A stretch of DNA of 64,000 nt, from contig NZ_LGTB01000040.1 of the NCBI RefSeq assembly GCF_001238275.1, positions 37,842-101,841 on the forward strand, read 5' to 3'. The notes under the pieces were generated by a model, which was given only the letters and a program-made list of their open reading frames with translations, had not been told where the DNA came from and did not search any database. This document shows, one piece after another, positions 25,010 to 33,711 of this stretch. This stretch comes from Bradyrhizobium viridifuturi (lineage in GTDB: Bacteria; Pseudomonadota; Alphaproteobacteria; Rhizobiales; Xanthobacteraceae). The stretch's first letter is position 1, and the number at the start of each line of letters is the position of its first letter. The translations under genes and the position numbers were made by a program.

Positions 25010-26113
25010 TCAGCCGGCGGGCCGATCCATCTCTGCCACTTCAAAATTGAAGCGGTCGCGTAGATTCTTGCGTTGCTCGAGGATGTCCTTGAGGAACTCG
25101 CGATCGGCGTCGCTGCGCATCATCGGCTCGATCAGGTCGATCTGATTCATGGCGACGAGCTGCAGGATTTCGGTGCGCGGCTTGCCGGCCGCATCGCGCG
25201 GCAGCGCGTGCACGATCTGGATGTGTTCGGGCGGCTTGACGCCCCTGGCCGCGGCGAGCTCGTTGCGCAGCGTCTTTTCCAGCGCGGACTGGTCCGCCTC
25301 GACGAAGGCGTACAGCCCGACGCCGACGCGCCGGTCAGCGAACGCAACGATCGCGGTGTCGCGCACGTCGGGATTCCGGCGAATCAAATCGACCAGCACC
25401 GGGGCGTCGTTGACCAGCCGCCGGCCACCGCCCTCGCGGTCGGTGAAATTGAAGATGCCGCGCGTGATCGCCTGATAGACCTTCTTGCCGGTCTTGAGCC
25501 AGACGCTGGCGACCGCCGACTTCTTCGCCAGCACCTTGCGCTCCATAGGCGTCAACGCTTCCGGCGCGTAGCTGCGCTTGTGCTTCAACAGATGCCGCAG
25601 ATCCTCATAGGCCGCGATGCGGAACAGCCGGCTTCGGGTCTTGAAGCAGGCGGCGAGCTGGAAGTCGGTGAGATAGGCGCGGCCATCGCGGCCGACCAGC
25701 CAGTTCTGCTCCTTGGCGAGGTCGTTGTGGCAGATGCCGGCGCGATGCAGCTTGCGCAATGCGGCCTTGGCGGAACGGAAATAGGCGACGTCGCCATGCG
25801 GCTTCGCCAGATGCAGCGCCGCGCCGTCGATGAAGCCGCGCACCAGCGCGCGCCGGCCGGCCCACAACAGCTTGGGCCCGACGTCGAGGTCGCGCGCCAG
25901 CGTCAGCGCGCGGCGTTCACGCGAGAACAGATGCAGCGCCACCGCGAACGACCAGAACGGCACCTGATCGAGCCGGCGCAGCACGCCCTCGACCTCGCCG
26001 TCATCGGTGCGGAAACGGCCGCGCTCGACGGTGGAGAACACATCGCGCTTGAGCAGCACGCCCTGGCTCCATCGCGCCGACAGGGTGGCGTCGTCGTCTT
26101 TCGGCAAGCTCAT
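25010..26113 (-). CDS. Kinase-like protein fused to an ANL (AMP-binding) C-terminal domain
   Basis: Unusual two-domain protein (367 aa). Residues ~15-215 look like a protein/LPS-kinase-type fold: catalytic loop ICHNDLAKEQNWLV (H129-N130-D131, N137) and metal-binding LTDFQLA (Asp150), with an Arg-rich VLRRLD where the beta-3 lysine is expected. Residues ~232-325 match the small C-terminal domain of acyl/aryl-CoA synthetases: LVDLIRRNPDVRDTAIVAFA, GVGLYAFVEAD, and VHALPRDAAGKPRTEIL with the catalytic-type lysine K311. No adenylation core is present. It starts 5 bp after trmFO, so they are probably cotranscribed. Substrate unknown; both domain assignments come from motifs only. Confidence 0.8.
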   Translation of the reverse strand: MSLPKDDDATLSARWSQGVLLKRDVFSTVERGRFRTDDGEVEGVLRRLDQVPFWSFAVALHLFSRERRALTLARDLDVGPKLLWAGRRALVRGFIDGAALHLAKPHGDVAYFRSAKAALRKLHRAGICHNDLAKEQNWLVGRDGRAYLTDFQLAACFKTRSRLFRIAAYEDLRHLLKHKRSYAPEALTPMERKVLAKKSAVASVWLKTGKKVYQAITRGIFNFTDREGGGRRLVNDAPVLVDLIRRNPDVRDTAIVAFADRRVGVGLYAFVEADQSALEKTLRNELAAARGVKPPEHIQIVHALPRDAAGKPRTEILQLVAMNQIDLIEPMMRSDADREFLKDILEQRKNLRDRFNFEVAEMDRPAG

Positions 26114-26118
26114 GATGG

Positions 26119-27552
26119 TCAGGCCGCTGCCGCAACGCGCAGGTGCTCCGCGATCCAGTGATCGAGGTCGGTAAGTGCCCGCGCGCTGATCGCCTGCTTC
26201 TTGGCGACGGTCTTCTCGTTGCCGCGCAGCCGCGAGCCGTCCGGCTTCTTGGTCGGAGCGCTGGCGAGCGGCGGGAACAGACCGAAATTGATGTTCATCG
26301 GCTGGAACGAGCGCGTTCCGGCGTCGATGGTTTCGATGTGGCCGCCGGTGATGTGGCCGAGCAACGCGCCGAGCGCGGTGGTGGCCGGCGGTGTCGTCAG
26401 CGCGGCGCCGCGCATGTCGGCGGCGGCGCAGAGGCCTGCAATCAGGCCGACGCTGGCCGACTCGACGTAGCCCTCGCAGCCGGTCATCTGGCCGGCGAAG
26501 CGCAGCCGCGGCTGCGCGCGCAGGCGCAGCTGCCCGTCGAGCAGTTTCGGCGAATTCAGGAAGGTGTTGCGATGCAGGCCGCCGAGGCGCGCGAACTCTG
26601 CGTTCTCGAGGCCCGGGATGGTGCGGAACACGCGCTGCTGCGCGCCATGCTTCAGCTTGGTCTGGAAGCCGACGATGTTGTAGAGCGTCCCGAGCTTGTT
26701 GTCCTGCCGCAACTGGACGATCGCATAGGGCTTCACGGTCGGATTATGCGGATTGGTCAGTCCGACCGGCTTCATCGGCCCGTGGCGCAGCGTCTCATGG
26801 CCGCGCTCGGCCATCACCTCGACCGGCAGGCAGCCGTCAAAATACGGCGTGTTGGTCTCCCAGTCCTTGAAGTCGACCTTCTCGCCGTCGAGCAGCGCCG
26901 CGACGAAGGCATCATACTGCTCTTTCGTCATCGGGCAGTTGATGTAGTCGGCGCCGGTGCCGCCGGGACCGACCTTGTCGTAGCGCGACTGAAACCAGGC
27001 CACCGACATGTCGATGGAATCCTTGTGCACGATCGGCGCGATCGCATCAAAGAACGCCAGCGCGTTCTCGTCGGTCAGCTGCCTGATGGCGTCGGCGAGC
27101 GGTGCCGAGGTGAGGGGGCCGGTCGCGACGATGACGTTGCTCCAGTCGGCCGGCGGCAGCCCTGCGACTTCCTCGCGGCTGATCTCGATCAGCGGATGGT
27201 CGTTCAGCGCCTTGGTGACGGCGGCGGAAAAGCCGTCGCGATCGACCGCCAGCGCGCCGCCGGCGGGCACCTGATTGGCATCGGCCGAGCGCATGATGAG
27301 CGAGCCCAGCCGCCGCATCTCGGCGTGCAGCAGCCCCACGGCATTGTTGGCGGCATCGTCGGAGCGGAACGAGTTCGAGCAGACCAGTTCGGCGCAGCCT
27401 TCGGTCCGGTGCGCCTCGGTCATTCGCTGCGGGCGCATTTCGTGCAGGACGGAGCGGATGCCTGAATTGGCGACCTGCCAGGCGGCTTCCGAGCCGGCGA
27501 GCCCCGCGCCCACGATGTGCACGGGTTGGGAAGAGGAGTGATGCGGTGTCAT
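26119..27552 (-). CDS. trmFO: Methylenetetrahydrofolate-tRNA-(uracil-54-C5)-methyltransferase TrmFO
   Basis: Folate- and FAD-dependent enzyme making ribothymidine at tRNA position 54 (477 aa). FAD-binding motif VHIVGAGLAGSEAAWQVANS near residues 11-30; TEAHRTEGCAELVCSNSFRS, NCPMTKEQYDAFVAALLDGE with the Cys used in catalysis, and GQMTGCEGYVESASVGLIAG are family signatures. Adjacent kinase/ANL fusion is 5 bp downstream. Its C-terminal Ser/Lys-containing segment (PTKKPDGSRLRGNEKT) is slightly extended. Confidence 0.96.
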   Translation of the reverse strand: MTPHHSSSQPVHIVGAGLAGSEAAWQVANSGIRSVLHEMRPQRMTEAHRTEGCAELVCSNSFRSDDAANNAVGLLHAEMRRLGSLIMRSADANQVPAGGALAVDRDGFSAAVTKALNDHPLIEISREEVAGLPPADWSNVIVATGPLTSAPLADAIRQLTDENALAFFDAIAPIVHKDSIDMSVAWFQSRYDKVGPGGTGADYINCPMTKEQYDAFVAALLDGEKVDFKDWETNTPYFDGCLPVEVMAERGHETLRHGPMKPVGLTNPHNPTVKPYAIVQLRQDNKLGTLYNIVGFQTKLKHGAQQRVFRTIPGLENAEFARLGGLHRNTFLNSPKLLDGQLRLRAQPRLRFAGQMTGCEGYVESASVGLIAGLCAAADMRGAALTTPPATTALGALLGHITGGHIETIDAGTRSFQPMNINFGLFPPLASAPTKKPDGSRLRGNEKTVAKKQAISARALTDLDHWIAEHLRVAAAA

Positions 27553-27606
27553 CGCGCAGCGTTAGCGCGTTTCGAGATCATATGCATCTGAAACCACACC
27601 ACAAAC

Positions 27607-27637
27607 GATAACGCCCGCTGCAGGAGCGGGCGTTATC
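27607..27637 (-). terminator. Intrinsic terminator of the DUF1127 gene
   Basis: Perfect 13-bp stem (27607-27619 with 27625-27637) and 5-nt loop; on the minus strand it is followed by GTTTGT. It lies 25 bp past the DUF1127 stop and before trmFO on the same strand, so it separates the two units. Confidence 0.8.
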
Positions 27638-27662
27638 CGTTCACTAGATGGCTTACGGCCGG

Positions 27663-27815
27663 TTAGCCGTTGTAGGTACCGGCGGCAACGCGCGGAATGT
27701 CCGAGCGGTCGAGGCCGATATCGGCCAGTTCGCGATCGCTGAGCTGGGACAGTTCGCTGACATTGCGCTGATAATCCCGGAAAGCCTGGATCATGCGGAT
27801 GAGCGAGAGCAACAT
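27663..27815 (-). CDS. DUF1127 small protein (50 aa)
   Basis: Short Arg/Ile-rich protein starting MLLSLIRMIQAFRDYQRNVS and containing LSQLSDRELADIGLDRSDIP, the DUF1127 (YjiS-like) hallmark. An AGGAGA ribosome site is 6 nt upstream of the ATG. Family members in alphaproteobacteria affect phosphate and carbon metabolism or RNA binding, but the role of this one is unknown. It has its own terminator and a 744-bp upstream region, suggesting independent, condition-dependent transcription. Confidence 0.9.
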   Translation of the reverse strand: MLLSLIRMIQAFRDYQRNVSELSQLSDRELADIGLDRSDIPRVAAGTYNG

Positions 27816-28559
27816 GGTAGTCTCCTAGTAGTTCAGATTCAGCTTTTCCAAAGCCTCATCGTTGAAGTGAATATAGATGATATAGTGCAGTGCGGTAGTT
27901 CCAATGTTGCGATGCAGCTAAGCTCAAAACGCATGGCGGAGGTAAGTTCCGGTTAACCGTTTGGAGCATCGAGAGCAGGGCCGGAGACGGAAGTTCCGTC
28001 GCCCTCGTCGTCCTTGATAAAATCATCTACAGATCAGTGAGTTGAAGGGAATTGCCCTGACCTCTGCGGTGCCACTTATGTGGTAATTTCAGACCGTGGG
28101 ATCAAGCCGAAATGCCGTTGTGAGTGAATCATCACATCGATGTGTTCCATGCGTGATTCGCATGCAACGTCTTGCCATTAGAAATGAATGTTAGTTCGCT
28201 ATATGGCGGCACGAGCGCTTGGCAGACGGCGTGTCAATAAGCCGCATTGACAGGTGGGTAATCCGGCACGGGCGCGCGGCGCGGATTTCGGCCGGGTGCC
28301 GGCGTCGGGCGGCATTGAGTGCTGATTATCAGAAATCTTTCGATTGAAGTGAACGCGTCGAGCAACGCTAATGCGGCGTTGCTTCCTTACCGGCTTGTAA
28401 TCAAAACACTATGCAACGCATGCGCGATGCGCGCGCAGCGCTCATCACATTCGTATCGCGTGAAGTTCATTCTGAACGCTGCCGGGAACAGCGAATAATC
28501 GTTCCGCAGATTCCGCAATCACGCAGGTTTCTGTTCAAGAACAAAAGATGGAACATCCC
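27816..28559. other. Long intergenic region (744 bp) between DUF1127 and small secreted protein genes
   Basis: No open frame looks coding. Base composition is clearly more AT-rich than the surrounding genes. Visible elements: the 12-bp palindrome CACATCGATGTG (28133-28144), a small hairpin GACGGAAGTTCCGTC near 27985, and a -35-like TTGACA near 28247. It likely carries promoters for both flanking genes; a small RNA could be hidden here but no direct sign was found. Confidence 0.5.
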
Positions 28560-28829
28560 ATGATCAAGACATTGATCGCAGCGACCACCATGGCTGCAGT
28601 CGTCTACGCTGTCGCTCCCGCTCAGGCCGCTCATCGCCACATGGGCGTCGGCTGCAGCGGTGCCAATTTCGGCAAGACTGAAGCGGCCGTCGAAGCCATG
28701 GCTGACAATGAGGTCAAATTCGCGGCGGAGAAGGAAGTCTCGCTCGCTCAGGACGCGATGCTGAACAACAAGTGGGGCGCATGCGGCGCACACCTCAGCA
28801 AGGCTGCCGAAGCCAGCATGGCGAAGTAA
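28560..28829 (+). CDS. Small secreted protein with two cysteines
   Basis: Unrecognised 89-aa exported protein. Signal peptide MIKTLIAATTMAAVVYAVAP ends near AQAA-H; the mature part has HRHMGVGCSGANFGKTEAAV and ends KWGACGAHLSKAAEASMAK, with two cysteines that could form a disulfide. The ATG at 28560 was preferred to one at 28548 because it begins directly at the Lys of the signal peptide. A strong terminator follows after 18 bp. Monocistronic. Confidence 0.8.
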   Translation: MIKTLIAATTMAAVVYAVAPAQAAHRHMGVGCSGANFGKTEAAVEAMADNEVKFAAEKEVSLAQDAMLNNKWGACGAHLSKAAEASMAK

Positions 28830-28847
28830 GCTTTGATCATGACGATA

Positions 28848-28881
28848 AGGGCCGATTGCCTGGGGCAATCGGCCCTTTTTA
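28848..28881 (+). terminator. Intrinsic terminator of the small secreted protein gene
   Basis: Perfect 14-bp stem (28848-28861 with 28865-28878), TGG loop, then TTTTTA. Starts 18 bp after the stop codon. Confidence 0.95.
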
Positions 28882-28962
28882 TTTGGGCTCAAGCGTGATC
28901 GGCGGGATTGAATCAGGACCCAGCGTTCGCGATCAAGCTTTGAAGCGCCGGTCGAATGCCCT

Positions 28963-29970
28963 TCACGTGTTCTGGATGGAGTGGCCGATGATCAGCCCTC
29001 TTCGCGCCGATTCACGCACGTCCGAGGGAGGCGCCCCATATTGCCGGCGAAAGGTACGGTTGAAATAGGATACGTCGCCGAAACCAACTTCAAAGGCGAC
29101 CGCGCTTACAGGCCGATCGGCGTAGCGCGGATTGACGAGCAATCGATGCGCTCGCGCGAGACGCCGCTCAAGCACGAATTGTGAAAATGAGGTCCCGTCG
29201 CCTTCAAACATCCGCTGCACTTGGCGGGGGGTGACGCCGTGCCGGCGCGCGACAGCCGCTACCGTGAGATTACCATGATTGAGATGGTCGATGATATCGG
29301 CCTTGATGGCACGCAGCCGCGCTGCGCGGACGCCCCGCCCATCGGCAAGAGCCGCGGCATCTCTCGTTGCGCCGAGCGCCACAGCGATCAGATCGTGCAC
29401 ATGCGAGGCCACGTGGTGCCGTAGCTGGGGCGTGGCAAGCGCATAATCCTCCTGCAGCGCTCCAACATAGCCCACCAGCAATTTCAGCGCTTCGGTGGAG
29501 CGCGCAATGGGCTGCATCACGGAGGAATCGATGCTGCTCACCAGCGGCGCCAGCGCCGGCCGCGGAACGTGAAGGCACAGAATATTTGCCGGGGAGGGGC
29601 AGACCATCGCGACCGGATCCGCCGAGCTGAGCAGCAGCCCGTCGCCGGCGGTCCACGTGACCTCGTGTCCGCGCTGCACCATCATGGCATCGTGCGAACC
29701 GATCACCAGGACAAGCCCGTCGTTGCCATCCGCCAACTGTTCGGCGCCCCGCTCGTAGCGAAACGCCGACATGCTGGCTGACGTGATGGACAGCCCGGGC
29801 AGCATCCGCACGGTCACGTCCGCATGCAAGGAATGATCCGGCAGTGGCGCGAGATCGGCCTTCAGCACCAGCCGGCCGTACAGGTCGCGCCATGCGGCCA
29901 TGCGGTCCTGCTCGGCAAAATCCGCCAGGGAGAACCGGGAAAGTGCAACGTCGTCAGCCGTCGAGGTCAT
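28963..29970 (-). CDS. AraC-family transcriptional regulator
   Basis: DNA-binding regulator (335 aa) with an N-terminal AraC-binding-like sensing domain (about 1-200) and a C-terminal double helix-turn-helix (about 230-330): LTVAAVARRHGVTPRQVQRM is the first HTH and DRPVSAVAFEVGFGDVSYFN with RTFRRQYGAPPSDVRE is the second. ATG at 29970 (MTSTADDVALSRFSLADFAE) was chosen as the start of the recognisable domain; the frame is open up to 30096. Target genes are unknown; the small secreted protein gene and the DUF3574 gene are its neighbours. Confidence 0.9.
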   Translation of the reverse strand: MTSTADDVALSRFSLADFAEQDRMAAWRDLYGRLVLKADLAPLPDHSLHADVTVRMLPGLSITSASMSAFRYERGAEQLADGNDGLVLVIGSHDAMMVQRGHEVTWTAGDGLLLSSADPVAMVCPSPANILCLHVPRPALAPLVSSIDSSVMQPIARSTEALKLLVGYVGALQEDYALATPQLRHHVASHVHDLIAVALGATRDAAALADGRGVRAARLRAIKADIIDHLNHGNLTVAAVARRHGVTPRQVQRMFEGDGTSFSQFVLERRLARAHRLLVNPRYADRPVSAVAFEVGFGDVSYFNRTFRRQYGAPPSDVRESARRGLIIGHSIQNT

Positions 29971-30488
29971 CGGGAAACTCAGGGTGTCGCAACATGTGTC
30001 GGCGAATTGCCGCATCTCGTTCACCGGGATGACCCGGTTCGGCGGCAACAAACGCACGCGACGCAGGGCTTCTAGCCAATGACTCGGCTCTGTCAAAGCG
30101 CCCTACATATGTTCCATTCGCGGCCCGCCCCTGCGGCAGGTGCAGTTCGAGGTGGAAAGCGCACCTCCCATTGGCCGAAACGCATACAAATTGAATTGCC
30201 GACCCGTCAGGTCGTTTTCAGCCGATGCGCTGTCGTGCCTGTCCTAGCCGGCGGGCTGACAAATCACTAGAACCCATCGCGCAGGATTGACCTGCTCGCA
30301 GTAGGATAAGAGGTGACTTTGGCACTACTATTGCGTGTTGTCGTGCCCGGCGACGTCAGGGTTGCCATGGGCATCGTCGGCGTGCAGGCCGCGTTCCTCG
30401 AAATGCTGCCGCTTGCCCGGATCCTGTACCGGAACGCAATACCCAAGTCGTCGCCGGCCGGCATGGCAAAGCTCACAGTTCGAAACTC
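29971..30488. other. Intergenic region with possible relic coding sequence
   Basis: No confident gene. On the minus strand, 30328-30474 can be read as a 49-codon open stretch beginning VSNCELCHAGRRLGYCVPVQ and ending HGNPDVAGHDNTQ; it contains a CxxCH haem-binding-like motif but no start codon, so it may be a gene remnant. The rest holds promoter space for the AraC gene. Confidence 0.35.
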
Positions 30489-30913
30489 ATGCGCGCACTG
30501 ATCCACGCCGCGCGTGGCTTGTCCTCGTCGCGGGAAGCAACCCATCCGCTGCCGAAGACGCAGCAACTTCCTGCCAGCTGATCAATGGCAAGTCGATGAT
30601 GCAGGCCGAACTGATGTTTGGACGTCAGATCGCCGGACGTGGCCGCGTGTCGGAGGCCCAATGGTCGGACTTCCTCAAGAGGGAGGTGACACCGCGGTTT
30701 CCAGATGGATTGACCTTGCTCAGGGCTTCCGGCCAGTGGCGGGATCCGGACACGGGCCGGATTGCACGCGAGCAGTCCTTTGTTGTGCGCATCATCGCTG
30801 CCGAAACCCCGGAGACCTTGGCACGCTTGAAAGAGATCGGCTCCGCGTACAAGCAGCGCTTTCACCAACAGTCGGTTGGCCTCACGCTCTCGACCACTTG
30901 CGCATCGTTCTGA
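30489..30913 (+). pseudogene. DUF3574-family exported protein with N-terminal frameshift
   Basis: The body (from about 30560) reads AEDAATSCQLINGKSMMQAE, LMFGRQIAGRGRVSEAQWSD, VTPRFPDGLTLLRASGQWRD and SAYKQRFHQQSVGLTL, matching the DUF3574 pattern. No start codon precedes the signal-like AWLVLVAGSNPSA in that frame, but an ATG at 30489 in another phase gives MRALIHAA, and one added base near 30511-30516 would join the two into a plausible signal peptide (425 bp, one short of 142 codons). If the frameshift is real, translation could only begin at the internal ATG at 30595, giving a 105-aa protein without a signal. Function of the family unknown. Confidence 0.6.
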
Positions 30914-30947
30914 CCACTCGCTGCAACAGCAAATATGGCGAAATACC

Positions 30948-31763
30948 TTATGGCGCCTTGGCGAGTTGGGTCGCGAAGTAACCGATCGTCTTGGCGTACA
31001 CCTCGCTCTTATTCCACTGCTGGATGACCGCGAAATTCTCGCTGCCGGGCTCCCAGCCCTTGCCCTTCTTCCAGCCGTAGCTCTTCAGGAAGTTCGCCGT
31101 GGAGGCCAGCACGTCCGGCACGTTGTGCAGCAGGTCGCGCTTGCCGTTGCCGTCAAAGTCGACCGCGAACTTGATGTAGGACGACGGCATGAACTGGGTC
31201 TGGCCGATCTCGCCGGCCCAGGCGCCGCGCATCTCCTGCGGGGCGAGATCGCCGCGCTCGACGATGCGCAGCGCGTCCATCAACTCGGCCTTGAACATGT
31301 CCGAGCGACGGCAATCATAGGCCAGCGTCGCCAGCGAGCGCAGGGTCGGAAACTTGCCGGTGTTGACGCCGAAATCGGTTTCCAGGCCCCAGATCGCGAC
31401 CAGGATTTCGCCGGGCACGCCGTAGGCTTCCTCGATACGCGACAGCACCGAACCGTAGCGCTTCATCATGTCGGAGCCGCGATTGAGCCGCGGCGGCACC
31501 ATGCGGCCCGAGAACTGCTCGAAGGTCTGGCTGAACACCTGCTGCGAGTGGTCACGCGCCAGGATCGCCTTGTCCTGCGTGACGCCATTCAACCCGGCCT
31601 GGATCGCGTTCTGTGAAATGCCCTTTGTCGCGGCCTCTTTCTTGAAATCGTCGAGCCAGGACTCGAACGTGCCTGTGCCGCATTGGGCGGCGAGCGCGGA
31701 CGCGGTCGAGGTCAGGAGCCACGCCCCAACGGCGAGCGTTTGAAAGGACAAGCGAGAGGTCAT
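30948..31763 (-). CDS. MltB-type lytic murein transglycosylase
   Basis: Periplasmic SLT_2-family enzyme (271 aa) that cleaves glycan strands with formation of 1,6-anhydroMurNAc. Signal peptide TSRLSFQTLAVGAWLLTSTA ending ALA-A; the catalytic Glu is in EILVAIWGLETDFGVNTGKF near residue 125, and GEIGQTQFMPSSYIKFAVDF and DGNGKRDLLHNVPDVLASTA are family motifs. ATG at 31763 (GGAG 11 nt upstream) was preferred to GTG at 31775. The short length indicates a catalytic domain alone, without the C-terminal peptidoglycan-binding domain. Confidence 0.93.
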   Translation of the reverse strand: MTSRLSFQTLAVGAWLLTSTASALAAQCGTGTFESWLDDFKKEAATKGISQNAIQAGLNGVTQDKAILARDHSQQVFSQTFEQFSGRMVPPRLNRGSDMMKRYGSVLSRIEEAYGVPGEILVAIWGLETDFGVNTGKFPTLRSLATLAYDCRRSDMFKAELMDALRIVERGDLAPQEMRGAWAGEIGQTQFMPSSYIKFAVDFDGNGKRDLLHNVPDVLASTANFLKSYGWKKGKGWEPGSENFAVIQQWNKSEVYAKTIGYFATQLAKAP

Positions 31764-31930
31764 AGGCAATTTCACTCCGGAATCTGCGATACCAGCGATT
31801 GGTCGCGAAAGGCGGCGGGTATGTTCGCGGCAACAGCGGCCAAAACAAGGCTCGTGATCGGGCCGTTTTTCTCAGGTCGCGCTGCAAATGCCACGCCAAT
31901 TTCACATCCATTTGACGGTCCGTGACGACA

Positions 31931-31962
31931 AACCGCCGACCGAAACATATCGGCCGGCGGTT
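31931..31962 (-). terminator. Hairpin terminator of the DUF2189 gene
   Basis: Stem 31931-31943 with 31950-31962, one mismatch, 6-nt loop; minus-strand tail TTGTCG is only weakly T-rich. It sits 35 bp past the stop codon of the DUF2189 gene. Confidence 0.6.
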
Positions 31963-31996
31963 GCCGTGACGTTTACGAGTAAGGGGTGACCGGCGC

Positions 31997-32907
31997 CTAT
32001 CCGCGATCGCTGCGCCGCCAGGGGAACAGGTTGGCGGGGAAGTCGGCGGCGGGCTTGCGCTCGCGCGGCTCGGGGAATACCGGCCGAGCGTTCGGATCCT
32101 TGACGATGACCTCGCGATAGAGATGCCAGGTGGCGTGGCCGAGCAGGGGGATCACGACGGCAAGTCCGAGGAAGAACGGGATCGTGCCGAGCACCAGCAG
32201 CACCGCGACGATCAGGCCCCAGGCCGCCATCGGCACCGGGTTCTGCGCGACGGCGCGCATCGACGTAACCATGCTTCGCCGGCGGTTGCCTGGCGGTCGA
32301 GCATCATGGGGAAGGCGACCACGCTGATGCAAAGCGCAACGAGCGCGAACAGGAAGCCGACGCTGCAGCCGACCACGATCAGCCACCAGCCTTGCGGGGT
32401 GGTGAGCACGCGGCCGGCGAAATCGGGAATGTCAGCCGCAACCGCATAACCGAACACCGCCGTGTAGATCGCCTGCGCGGTCGCAATCCAGGTCACGAAC
32501 AGTGCGAACAGGATCGTTCCGACGCCAAGCATTGCGCCGAATGACGGCGAGCGGAATACCTGAATGGCGTCCCACGCGGAGGCTTCACCGCCGTCTTCGC
32601 GGCGGCGGCTCATCTCGTAGAGGCCGATCGCGGCAAACGGGCCGAGCAGGGCAAAGCCCGCGGCCAGCGGAAACAGCAAGGGCAGCACGGAATAGCCGTG
32701 CACGGTGCGCGCGAGAACGATGCCGAGCACCGGATAGATCAGGCACAGGATGATGGCGTGGCTCGGCACCGCCTTGAAGTCTTCCCAGCCGAGACGCAGT
32801 GCTTGGTGCAAATCGGACAGGCCGATGGTGCGGATGACGGGCGCAGATGCGGCATCTTCTCCGCCCTGCGTCATCGACGTGACATTGCCTTGGTATGGTG
32901 TGGCCAT
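31997..32907 (-). pseudogene. DUF2189 membrane protein, frameshifted
   Basis: Multi-pass inner-membrane protein of unknown function. From ATG at 32907 (GGGAGA upstream) it reads MATPYQGNVTSMTQGGEDAA and then helices including AIILCLIYPVLGIVLARTV and GWWLIVVGCSVGFLFALVAL up to MMLDRQATAGEA. There the frame breaks; a one-base insertion near 32268-32276 restores VTSMRAVAQNPVPMAAWGLI, VAVLLVLGTIPFFLGLAVVI and LGHATWHLYREVIVKDPNAR to the stop at 31997. The span is one base short of a codon multiple. The two halves together give the normal DUF2189 length, so this is a recent break or an assembly error. Confidence 0.85.
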
Positions 32908-33195
32908 GGTCGTTGTCTCCCTCTGGGCGGGCGCATTCTGCGCCCGGCGCGCGGGCACAAACGTACCGCCTCTCGAAGCGATCACGAGCAAGCCAGACGC
33001 GAAAGACAGAGCAGGGAACTGGCCGTGTCGCGAACTGTTGTGTGAGGGTACTCCCAAACCGCGCCAAAAGCACTCACGCTTAAGTGAATGTCGCATTGGC
33101 AAGGTATTGAGGGGGCGATACACTTGAACTGCGACCGCGGTCAGCCGGCGCATTGCCGTGTGGCCTTCACATCTCAACTCTCTTGGGAGCGAACG

Positions 33196-33609
33196 ATGAG
33201 CATTTTCGGAAAAATCATGGGCGCGATCTTCGGCAGCAGCGCCAGCGCCGCGCCCGCGGGCGGAACGGCCACAAGCGCAGCTCCCGCCGGTGGCTCCGGC
33301 AGCGCGTCGCCGTCTCCCGCCGCAGTGCCCGCCGGTGCCGCGCCCGCGCAGTCCGTTGACGTCGCCCCCATCCTCGACAAGGCGGTTGCCGCGAAGGGCG
33401 AGAAGCTCGAGTGGCGGACCTCGATCGTCGACCTGATGAAGGCGCTCGACATCGACTCGAGCCTGTCGGCCCGCAAGGAGCTCGCCAAGGAGCTTGGCTA
33501 CAGCGGCGACACCAACGATTCCGCCAGCATGAACATCTGGCTGCACAAGCAGGTGATGACCAAGCTCGCGGCCAATGGCGGCAAGCTGCCCCCTGATATC
33601 AAGCACTGA
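33196..33609 (+). CDS. DUF3597 domain protein
   Basis: Small protein of unknown function (137 aa). N-terminus MSIFGKIMGAIFGSSASAAP, then an Ala/Gly/Pro/Ser-rich linker, then the DUF3597 domain (about 55-137): VDVAPILDKAVAAKGEKLEW, RTSIVDLMKALDIDSSLSAR and KELAKELGYSGDTNDSASMN. ATG at 33196 has GGGAG 6 nt upstream. A strong terminator follows. The domain resembles LysM-associated stress proteins in relatives, but no role is assigned. Confidence 0.9.
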   Translation: MSIFGKIMGAIFGSSASAAPAGGTATSAAPAGGSGSASPSPAAVPAGAAPAQSVDVAPILDKAVAAKGEKLEWRTSIVDLMKALDIDSSLSARKELAKELGYSGDTNDSASMNIWLHKQVMTKLAANGGKLPPDIKH

Positions 33610-33632
33610 CGGGATCATCATCCCGTACACGG

Positions 33633-33665
33633 AAAGGGCCCGCGCCACCGCGGGCCCTTTTTTAT
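33633..33665 (+). terminator. Intrinsic terminator after the DUF3597 gene
   Basis: Perfect 12-bp stem (33633-33644 with 33649-33660), CCAC loop and a run of six T residues. 24 bp after the stop codon. Confidence 0.95.
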
Positions 33666-33711
33666 GGAGCGGCAAGCCTCTATAGATCAGTCAACAAGAA
33701 GGAGAACATCC

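Noticed and set aside
28133..28144. CACATCGATGTG palindrome as an operator
   Set aside because: Short, isolated and far from both start codons; not enough to claim a site.
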